Below are positions 1-5,555 of a stretch of 7,965 nucleotides of DNA, piece after piece. The notes beneath the pieces were generated by a model. It saw only the letters and a list, made by a program, of their open reading frames with translations, ran no database searches and was not told where the DNA came from. Made by a program: the position numbers and the translations under genes. The stretch covers positions 1 to 7,965 of the forward strand of contig JASLNR010000009.1 in the NCBI GenBank assembly GCA_030745885.1, given 5' to 3'. Numbering within the stretch: position 1 is the stretch's first letter; each line of letters begins with the position of its first letter. The stretch is from Candidatus Thalassarchaeaceae archaeon. GTDB lineage: Archaea; Thermoplasmatota; Poseidoniia; Poseidoniales; Thalassarchaeaceae.

Positions 1-2
1 GA

Positions 3-512
3 GATTCTGGCAGGCTTCTCGGGGTCGTAGGATGCGAGGGCGAGGCCAAGACGGATATCGAACTGGACTGGTTGATGGTGGGGCACAGACTATCCGTGAA
101 GGAGTTGCATGCTGTTGTGTCATGGGACTCGTCTTCGACCGTGTATATTCGCCCCCTATACGAGGGAGGGGGAGAACGCACTTACTCGATTGCGGTGGAG
201 GGCGCCGCATCGCGAATTGCCACAGCCACCACCCCTGTCACCCTCTCGCCCGGCGACCCAATCACTCTAGACATCGATCCTGCCGGACTACTCGAGCCGG
301 GCATGATAGCTAGGGGCAATTTGGTGCTGTTGGATATTCATGGCGAGGAGCAGCGAATACCTCTGCTGCTGGAGGCCGAGTCACCGTTCACCGGTGACGG
401 TTTGTTCGCTTGGCTGGCGGAACCTTCGAACGGAATGTTCGTGGTATGCCTGCTGCTGGCTGTATCAGTACTAACAGGTGGTAGAGGAAGAGCACAAGCT
501 CCCGGTGAATGA
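3..512 (+). CDS. C-terminal part of a membrane-anchored, beta-rich surface protein (5' truncated by window)
   Basis: The frame is open from the first bases of the window to a TGA at 510-512, so the gene starts upstream and only its last 169 residues are seen. No enzyme motif is visible. The visible part alternates short hydrophobic strands with Gly/Pro/Asp turns, for example the stretch reading TPVTLSPGDPITLDIDPAG and the following strand NLVLLDIHGEEQRIPLLLE. That pattern fits an Ig-like beta-sandwich domain. Near the end, FVVCLLLAVSVL is a single hydrophobic segment followed by a short Arg-containing tail (GGRGRAQAPGE), which fits a C-terminal membrane anchor with a small cytoplasmic tail. 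By inference it is an exported envelope protein similar in architecture to the PKD protein at 2690-4183. A signal peptide would lie outside the window. The gene is convergent with endA, with only 4 nt between the stop codons. A specific function cannot be assigned. Confidence 0.72.
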   Translation, partial: DSGRLLGVVGCEGEAKTDIELDWLMVGHRLSVKELHAVVSWDSSSTVYIRPLYEGGGERTYSIAVEGAASRIATATTPVTLSPGDPITLDIDPAGLLEPGMIARGNLVLLDIHGEEQRIPLLLEAESPFTGDGLFAWLAEPSNGMFVVCLLLAVSVLTGGRGRAQAPGE

Positions 513-516
513 ACAA

Positions 517-1530
517 TTATCTCCTACTGGGATTGCTCCACCGGGAGTCAGCCGGAGGTCTGGTAATCGAGAGGTATCTCCATCCTCCATCCCTCTGCAG
601 CGGGTGTAACCAGGTCTTCCCCACTCCGGATGCGAGCCTCGATGCGAGACAGGCACCCCCCCAGTCACTCGGTGCTTCAGCAGGGTGTACCACCAACCAC
701 GGCGCGTGACCCTCGCCTAGGGGTCGGTCGTAGCACCTCCATCTAGTTCCGTACTTGAAACCGGGACGCGGGTGCAGCCCCCTCTCCAGCAGGTCGAGGA
801 GGATCTCGGCCCCCATCGTGCTGTTCTCGGGGTCATCGAGAGAATCTAGCATCTGGCTCGTGCATGGATCCAGCACCCTACCCTCTGGATGTGGCACCCC
901 GATTCTGTCTTCGGACCATTTCTCAAACCCCACGATAAACCTCCCTCCACTGTCAAGGTGCGTTACCTCGAGATTCGCGATGCACTGCAAACCATCGACT
1001 GACGGACTTCCCATACTTCCTTCCGGTTCTACTCTGCCTACTCTATAGGTTACCACTGCATGCTCGTCATCTACGACCAGGATCTCAGGAATCCTACCCT
1101 TGTCTGAAACCAGCTCCGACCAAATGAATAGGTCCTCGACATCGAGTTGTTCGCTGGCATGGTACCATCTGACCTCGGCGACAGGTTTGTCCGTTCGGGG
1201 GTGTGATTCGGAAGTCCATCTGAGCCCCCAAGTAGACTCTGCGCTAGACAGTCCCAGAGATTCGAAGTTCTGGTGTGTTACCAGCCTATTTCCAGGGACC
1301 ATGAGAGACTCAACTACCACAGCCTCTTCCAGCAACTGCGGTGACTCCTCGGCCGCTTCGCGCAACCAGTCGTCGTGGGGCCAGTTCAGATGCCTGTGCT
1401 CGTGGCAGAAGACCACCTCGGCCGGAGTCAGCAGTATCTTCTCTCCCAGAGGCCTTCCAATGGCGGATTTGTTCCAGAGCCTTTGGCAGGCCTGCCCGTC
1501 ATACAACCATCCTCCTTCGTGTCTTTCCAC
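517..1530 (-). CDS. endA: tRNA-splicing (tRNA-intron) endonuclease, fused two-repeat archaeal type
   Basis: The enzyme cuts pre-tRNA at the bulge-helix-bulge to release introns, leaving 2',3'-cyclic phosphate and 5'-OH ends for RtcB ligation. The C-terminal domain (about residues 238-324) matches the family catalytic core: GFKYGTRWRCYD, then GHAPWLVV, then RLASGVGKTWLH. The expected catalytic triad is present as Tyr267, His275 and Lys305, with near-canonical spacing. Residues 9-50 resemble the N-terminal domain (DGQACQRLWNKSAIGRP, LTPAEVVFCHEHRHL). Residues 131-166 resemble the non-catalytic first repeat (EILVVDDEHAVVTYRV). At 337 aa it fits the homodimeric fused alpha-prime form rather than the roughly 180-aa homotetrameric form. 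The second N-domain (about 170-230) is strongly diverged. The start is a GTG at 1528-1530; the frame is open upstream to 1566 but has no ATG, and the next in-frame Met is residue 77. It diverges from the kinase-like gene. Confidence 0.88.
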   Translation of the reverse strand: MERHEGGWLYDGQACQRLWNKSAIGRPLGEKILLTPAEVVFCHEHRHLNWPHDDWLREAAEESPQLLEEAVVVESLMVPGNRLVTHQNFESLGLSSAESTWGLRWTSESHPRTDKPVAEVRWYHASEQLDVEDLFIWSELVSDKGRIPEILVVDDEHAVVTYRVGRVEPEGSMGSPSVDGLQCIANLEVTHLDSGGRFIVGFEKWSEDRIGVPHPEGRVLDPCTSQMLDSLDDPENSTMGAEILLDLLERGLHPRPGFKYGTRWRCYDRPLGEGHAPWLVVHPAEAPSDWGGACLASRLASGVGKTWLHPLQRDGGWRYLSITRPPADSRWSNPSRR

Positions 1531-1602
1531 GTCCCGACGACAAGGTCCATGACTTGAGTTCGCCGGTTAGCAAACATCATTCGCGAGCATCCGCACGCAT
1601 GG
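1531..1602. promoter_or_regulatory. Divergent endA / kinase-like gene spacer, presumed to hold both promoters
   Basis: This 72-nt gap separates two divergently transcribed genes, so both promoters should lie in or near it. I see no clear TATA box or BRE. The most AT-rich piece is around 1568-1582 (TTAGCAAACATCATT). A weak inverted pair, CATCC (1589-1593) and GGATG (1601-1605), flanks the kinase start region. No strong Shine-Dalgarno sequence is seen before either start, so short-leader or leaderless transcripts are possible. Confidence 0.3.
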
Positions 1603-2655
1603 ATGATGGATGAGACCGATGAACGTGCCGCCGCACTCGGGAGGCTGAGGGCCCTGCTCGATGACATGGGATCGTCGAAGGTGACTCTGATTGGCGATGT
1701 GATGCTGGATAGGTTCCACCACGGCTACGCCAACAACCTCGACTCCACCGCCCCGGTCCCGGTACTCAAGATACTCAGCTCGGAGGAAACTCCCGGAGCG
1801 GCAGCCCATATTGCGATGGGGCTGAATTCCCTAGGCCTACAGGTCGAACTCCATTGCTGCGTCGGTGACGACAGGGAGGGCAGGGTCATCACTGAGAAAC
1901 TATCCGAGAAAGGAATCGAAATCAGTGGCATCGAGGTCGTGCCTGAGCGCAGTACCTTGACTAAGATCCGATTCTACGGTAGCCGGGAGAGTCTGCTGGA
2001 CAAGAGCCAGATACTGCTGCAGGCGGACAGAGGTCCACGCGACCCACTCCCCGACTCGGTATGCGAGGGCCTCACCGAACAAGCAATGTCGTCACTGAAG
2101 GACAGTTGTGCTATCGTACTCTCCGATTATGACAAAGGAGTACTCAACGCGGATGGCTCCAAAGCCTTGATCGAGGCCGCCAAGGAGGCCGAACTCCCGG
2201 TAATCATGGATCCCAAGCTGACGGGACTAGATAGGAGCAGGGGGGCAGACGTGGTGCTGTTTGAGAAGCGCGGCCTAGAACTGCTCAGTCGCAGGCAAAT
2301 GACCTCCAATCTGGCAGATGCCGCCAAGTTGTTGATTGTGGAGTACGGTTGGGGCTCCATGCTGGTCCTAGGTGGCATCCATGGGGTGACTCTTTACCAA
2401 GCGGGCCTGGAACCGATGCACATTCCCTGTGCGGCCCCTGCTCCAGTCCAGCAAATCGGACTGCACGATGCAGCCGCCACTGCACTCGCCGCTGCGCTTG
2501 GCAACGGCCTGTCCATAACCGATGCAGCGGCACTGGCGGCTGCCGCTTGCGAATGCGTACTAACGGCCGAGGCAAGTCACGAGTTTGTAGATAGAACCAC
2601 TCTCGGTCTGTGGTTGGACGAACTGGCATGGCAACTACAGATCTCAGATAGATGA
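1603..2655 (+). CDS. PfkB/ribokinase-superfamily protein of the HldE (RfaE) heptose-kinase type, possible pseudokinase
   Basis: The scaffold resembles the kinase domain of bacterial HldE/RfaE, which phosphorylates D-glycero-D-manno-heptose 7-phosphate. Recognisable blocks are TLIGDVMLDRF (28-38), APVPVLK (50-56), PGAAAHIAMGLNSLG (64-78), IVLSDYDKGVL (171-181) and DPKLTGLDRSRGAD (203-216). At 350 aa it is kinase-only, with no nucleotidyltransferase domain. Several signatures are degraded. The sugar-binding GGxxN is GAAAH. The RISPE segment is NLDST. The NxxE block reads LFEKRGLELL. The TRSExG ATP loop reads LGGIHG. The DxTGAGD anion hole reads QQIGLHD, although the presumed catalytic Asp remains as Asp289. 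It may therefore be inactive, regulatory, or act on another substrate. The start is ATG 1603, with an equally possible ATG at 1606. It leads a four-gene run, with the PKD gene starting 34 nt downstream. The superfamily assignment is firm; the reaction is not. Confidence 0.78.
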   Translation: MMDETDERAAALGRLRALLDDMGSSKVTLIGDVMLDRFHHGYANNLDSTAPVPVLKILSSEETPGAAAHIAMGLNSLGLQVELHCCVGDDREGRVITEKLSEKGIEISGIEVVPERSTLTKIRFYGSRESLLDKSQILLQADRGPRDPLPDSVCEGLTEQAMSSLKDSCAIVLSDYDKGVLNADGSKALIEAAKEAELPVIMDPKLTGLDRSRGADVVLFEKRGLELLSRRQMTSNLADAAKLLIVEYGWGSMLVLGGIHGVTLYQAGLEPMHIPCAAPAPVQQIGLHDAAATALAAALGNGLSITDAAALAAAACECVLTAEASHEFVDRTTLGLWLDELAWQLQISDR

Positions 2656-2669
2656 TTTACAATCATCTA
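2649..2669. repeat. Perfect 9-bp inverted repeat with 3-nt centre, overlapping the kinase-like stop codon
   Basis: The left arm TAGATGATT (2649-2657) and right arm AATCATCTA (2661-2669) are exact reverse complements around TAC. The repeat covers the TGA stop of the kinase-like gene (2653-2655) and lies 20-40 nt before the ATG of the PKD gene. The arms are AT-rich and no T-run follows, so it does not look like a classic terminator. Its centre holds a TATA-like ATTTACAA (2655-2662), placed about right for a start near 2685. It could be an operator over a box A, or a hairpin in the mRNA. Confidence 0.6.
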
Positions 2670-2689
2670 GGCATGGGATTCATTACTTG

Positions 2690-4183
2690 ATGGTACGGGC
2701 GCTACTCGTGAGGGTACACATTTTCCTAGTTGCGATGCTATTCGTAGCCCCTGTAACCATCGTTTCCGTGACAACTTTTGCAGACCAGCCTGAAGACTCA
2801 CCTCTGATAGGGTTCGACTTCGAGAACGGACTGTTCTCCAATGGAACCATGGTGATATCGGGATTCATCGAAGACGAGGTCAAGCCCAGTATGGTGCGCT
2901 GGGATATAGGCCCCAACTCCAGTCTGTTGGGGGGCGAGATATCGTCGTCGCTAGAGGAGATCAATCCCTCCGGGTCAAGGCCCTCATGGGCATGGACGTT
3001 CACACTCGATAACTCGGAGGCAGAAATCATTTCTCCGTGTACTTGCTATGTCTGGATCACAGTGCAGTCGGAGATCGGCCATACATGGGATGCCAGCCGT
3101 GTGGTATTCCTTGGCGAGACGGCCAAGTCAGCTATTATTGTGGATTCGCCCGAGCAGGGCGAGTGGGTCCACGCTTCGATTCCCGTGTCTGGCTGGAGCA
3201 TGTATCCTATGAGGTGGAACCCACCTGAACTCAGGATTTTCGCAGAACCGGCATCGAGCTCCGTGGACGCTTGTTCAGAGGAGGCCGACTCGGATGTCGC
3301 TACGCACCTCTCCGTGCTAAGCCCGGAAGGTGATTTCTTCGAGTCTATCGACTTCTCGGCCTTGGACGATGGATGGCATTCCCTATACTTTGAGAACTAC
3401 GATCCGTCTGGGGTGACATACGCACAGGATTGCATCGTGATAAGGGTGAACAACATAGCGCCAGTGATTTCCATCGAAGGCCTCGAACACTCCTTAGAGA
3501 AGACGGGCGACATTAGTTTCGACGCCAGCGCATCCGATGACCCAGTTTGGGGCCGAGAAGGTATGCACTTCATGTGGGTACTGAGGAAGCCGTCGCACAC
3601 AGGACAAACTCCTCTGCAGATAACAATGGGTGAGGACAAAGGGACCTTTACCGTCTCCGGAGAAAGCTCGGGCGATTTCACACTGACCCTGACTGTCACC
3701 GATGCGGGTGGAGTATCTAGCACGACGGTTAGGGAACTCAGCATCGAGAACGTCATCCCGACGGCTATAGCCTCCTTAGACGGGACTCCAATCGAAGACG
3801 GATCTAGGATGAAGCTGAGCCCTGGGTCCGAATGGACTCTGGATGCCTCGCTCTCAGATGACTCGGAGAACGACCAATTAGGATTGAGGTGTGTTTGGAA
3901 GATCGATAACCAGCCTGTGTTTGAGGGATGCGTCAGAACCCTCTCGTGGCCTTCCAATGCAGGTGATGAGGCAATTCTGACCCTCGACGTCATCGATGAT
4001 GACGATGATTATGGTACCATCTCAGTGTTGCTGGTGCACCCTGAAGCCAGCGACCCACTACCCTATCCTCTGCTGGTGCTAGTGGTCTCGACCCTGTTCC
4101 TCCTCTCGGCGGTGTTTTTGAGGTACCGTTCCGGTGACGACGCAGCTTCCATTCCCAAGTGGAAGTCCGAAGACGAGGGCTGA
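2690..4183 (+). CDS. Secreted, C-terminally membrane-anchored protein with PKD/Ig-like domains
   Basis: The N-terminus (MVRALLVRVHIFLVAMLFVAP) is a signal peptide, probably cleaved near Ala31 (TTFA-DQ). Residues about 36-145 and 146-256 look like two Ig-like beta domains. The second begins with SPEQGEWVHASIPVSGW, a pattern echoed in the first. Two PKD-like domains follow, at about 258-354 and 357-450, with the typical ISFDASASDD / WTLDASLSDDSENDQ openings and FTLTLTVTDAGG / AILTLDVIDDDDDYG endings. Their Asp clusters may bind calcium. One TM helix (about 457-477, PYPLLVLVVSTLFLLSAVFL) and a short charged tail end the 497-aa protein. Six cysteines (117, 119, 195, 248, 401, 414) all lie in the extracellular part, so disulfides are possible. 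The start is ATG 2690; a TTG codon directly precedes it in frame. By inference it is a surface adhesion or scaffold protein; no catalytic domain is seen. Confidence 0.85.
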   Translation: MVRALLVRVHIFLVAMLFVAPVTIVSVTTFADQPEDSPLIGFDFENGLFSNGTMVISGFIEDEVKPSMVRWDIGPNSSLLGGEISSSLEEINPSGSRPSWAWTFTLDNSEAEIISPCTCYVWITVQSEIGHTWDASRVVFLGETAKSAIIVDSPEQGEWVHASIPVSGWSMYPMRWNPPELRIFAEPASSSVDACSEEADSDVATHLSVLSPEGDFFESIDFSALDDGWHSLYFENYDPSGVTYAQDCIVIRVNNIAPVISIEGLEHSLEKTGDISFDASASDDPVWGREGMHFMWVLRKPSHTGQTPLQITMGEDKGTFTVSGESSGDFTLTLTVTDAGGVSSTTVRELSIENVIPTAIASLDGTPIEDGSRMKLSPGSEWTLDASLSDDSENDQLGLRCVWKIDNQPVFEGCVRTLSWPSNAGDEAILTLDVIDDDDDYGTISVLLVHPEASDPLPYPLLVLVVSTLFLLSAVFLRYRSGDDAASIPKWKSEDEG

Positions 4184-4198
4184 CCCCCCTACCCACAT

Positions 4199-4233
4199 GC
4201 TAAAAACGCCCCTCGGAACGAAGCACACGGTGA
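4199..4233 (+). promoter_or_regulatory. Candidate promoter and Shine-Dalgarno before pepP
   Basis: The 54-nt gap between the PKD gene and pepP contains an A-rich, TATA-like GCTAAAAACG (4199-4208). It lies about 30 nt upstream of the ATG, which would place a transcript start near 4228. A Shine-Dalgarno-like GGTGA (4229-4233) lies 4 nt before ATG 4238. Both are weak pattern matches. Read-through from the PKD gene is equally possible because no terminator is visible. Confidence 0.35.
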
Positions 4234-4237
4234 GCGC

Positions 4238-5551
4238 ATGGTAGGGCCAGCACTATCGGAATCCGAGTACCTATCTCGACAGTCCGCTTTTCTCGGCCAG
4301 TTGCCAGAGAGCTCGTTGGTTCTTATTCCGACGAATCCGGTAGCGTATCGTTCTAACGATACGGTCTACCCATATCGTGCCAATTCCTACATGCTGTACC
4401 TATGTGGGTGGAGTGAGCCCGAGGCCGTCCTGATGGCTCATCACGAAGCTTCCGAATGGGTCACCACGTTGTTCGTACAGCCGCGCGACACCAAGACCGA
4501 GTTGTGGGAGGGCCGGAGGATCGGGGTCGAGGGCGCGGCATTGGGCTGGCCGGTTGACCGCACCTGTTCTATAGGAAAACTGTCCGATTGCGTCTCCGAA
4601 TTTCTCGATGATTGCGAATCGGTGTACTATCTCCCTGACCTGAACCCCGAGTTGGACGAATTGGTGAGTCGGACCCAGGCCGTTGAGCTTGCCGACCCCA
4701 CCACAGCACTCGATGATATGAGAGTCATCAAGTCCGATGCGGAAGTCGCGATGATTCAACAGTCCTCAGACATAGCCTCAGAAGCCCACATCGCTGCGAT
4801 GCGAGCCACCTCGCCTGGAATCGCCGAGTGGGAGATCCAGTCAGTGATAGAGGCAGTCTTCACAGCTCGAAGGAGCTGCTGGGCCTATCAGTCGATAGTC
4901 GGAGGAGGGGAGAACGCGACTATACTACACTACAAGTCCAACAACAATCGAATAGCAGACGGGGACCTAGTCCTAGTGGACGCCGGGTGTGAGGTATCGG
5001 GCTACGCTTCAGACATTACCCGGACATGGCCGGTCAGCGGGAAATTTAGCGACCAACAAAGAGAGATTTACGAACTCGTGCTGAAAGCACAGATGGCCGG
5101 GATTGATGCATGTCAAGCAGGTTCTGTTTGGCTTTCAATGCACAGAGCCACTTCAGTTGTATTGGCTCAAGGTTTGATTGAATTGGGGATTTTAGATTGT
5201 ACCGTTGAGGAGGCCATTGGAGATGATATGGAATTCAATGGGCCTTACAGGAATTTCTTCATGCACGGAACGGGTCACATGCTGGGTTTAGATGTGCACG
5301 ATGTCGGTGGTGGCAGGCAAGGCGATAAAGACGAGGGGCCAATATTACAACCGGGAATGGTTGTTACTGTTGAGCCAGGGCTGTATTTCGGAAGTTGGAG
5401 GGACGATATCGAGATTCCGGACCGTTATGCGGGGATAGGCGTCAGAATTGAGGACGATGTGCTTGTGACCGCAGACGGGCCAGTGGTCCTCACTTCGGGT
5501 TGCCCAAAGACAATTGAAGAAATAGAGGCACTTGTCGGTAGCGAGGGGTGA
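4238..5551 (+). CDS. pepP: Xaa-Pro aminopeptidase (M24B, aminopeptidase P type)
   Basis: The enzyme removes the N-terminal residue from peptides whose second residue is proline, using a dinuclear metal (usually Mn2+) centre. It is probably cytosolic because no signal peptide is seen. An N-terminal creatinase-like domain spans about residues 6-155 and includes the YPYRANSYMLYLCGWSEPEAV block typical of aminopeptidase P. The pita-bread catalytic domain follows. All five metal ligands are present: Asp248 (LVLVDAGCE), Asp259 (SDITRTWPV), His347 (HGTGHMLGLDVHD), Glu379 (VTVEPGLY) and Glu405 (GVRIEDDV). The spacing is close to E. coli PepP, and 437 aa is full family length. The start ATG 4238 has a nearby GGTGA. 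The TGA stop is embedded in the ribosome binding site of mqnC, suggesting translational coupling. Residues about 268-334 are encoded by DNA clearly more AT-rich than the rest of the gene. A related prolidase specificity cannot be excluded. Confidence 0.92.
   Translation: MVGPALSESEYLSRQSAFLGQLPESSLVLIPTNPVAYRSNDTVYPYRANSYMLYLCGWSEPEAVLMAHHEASEWVTTLFVQPRDTKTELWEGRRIGVEGAALGWPVDRTCSIGKLSDCVSEFLDDCESVYYLPDLNPELDELVSRTQAVELADPTTALDDMRVIKSDAEVAMIQQSSDIASEAHIAAMRATSPGIAEWEIQSVIEAVFTARRSCWAYQSIVGGGENATILHYKSNNNRIADGDLVLVDAGCEVSGYASDITRTWPVSGKFSDQQREIYELVLKAQMAGIDACQAGSVWLSMHRATSVVLAQGLIELGILDCTVEEAIGDDMEFNGPYRNFFMHGTGHMLGLDVHDVGGGRQGDKDEGPILQPGMVVTVEPGLYFGSWRDDIEIPDRYAGIGVRIEDDVLVTADGPVVLTSGCPKTIEEIEALVGSEG
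4339..4370. repeat. Interrupted palindrome (9 bp + 5 bp arms) inside pepP
   Basis: CGTATCGTT (4344-4352) and AACGATACG (4355-4363) are exact reverse complements separated by only CT. Outside them GGTAG (4339-4343) pairs with CTACC (4366-4370), with GT (4364-4365) bulged on one side. The result is a potential 14-bp hairpin in the coding sequence about 100 nt after the pepP start, encoding the residues around Val34-Tyr44. Its role is unknown; it may be chance, an mRNA structure or a protein-binding site. Confidence 0.55.
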
Positions 5552-5554
5552 TCC
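5543..5554 (+). promoter_or_regulatory. Strong Shine-Dalgarno of mqnC overlapping the pepP stop codon
   Basis: The sequence GAGGGGTGATCC closely matches the anti-Shine-Dalgarno complement GGAGGTGATCC and contains an uninterrupted GGTGATCC. The pepP TGA (5549-5551) is part of it. The GAGGG core sits about 8 nt before the TTG at 5556, the usual spacing, and this decides the start codon of mqnC over the in-frame TTG at 5532. It points to translational coupling of the two genes. Confidence 0.65.
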
Positions 5555-5555
5555 T

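Noticed and set aside
1100..1552. A 150-codon plus-strand frame opposite endA
   Set aside because: The minus strand encodes EndA with its catalytic triad; this frame is a Ser-rich shadow without motifs.
3397..3993. A 198-codon open frame on the minus strand opposite the PKD gene
   Set aside because: It lies wholly antisense to a well-supported gene, has Ser/Pro/Val-rich composition typical of a reverse-strand shadow, no recognisable motif, and no start signal.
3989..4014. Repetitive GAT/GAC stretch with a small inverted pair (GTCATC / GATGAC)
   Set aside because: It is explained by a run of Asp codons in the second PKD-like domain; the symmetry follows from the codons.
4184..4198. C-rich run after the PKD gene stop as a possible terminator
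   Set aside because: No stem-loop and no T-run on the coding strand, so it does not fit either an intrinsic or an archaeal oligo-T terminator.
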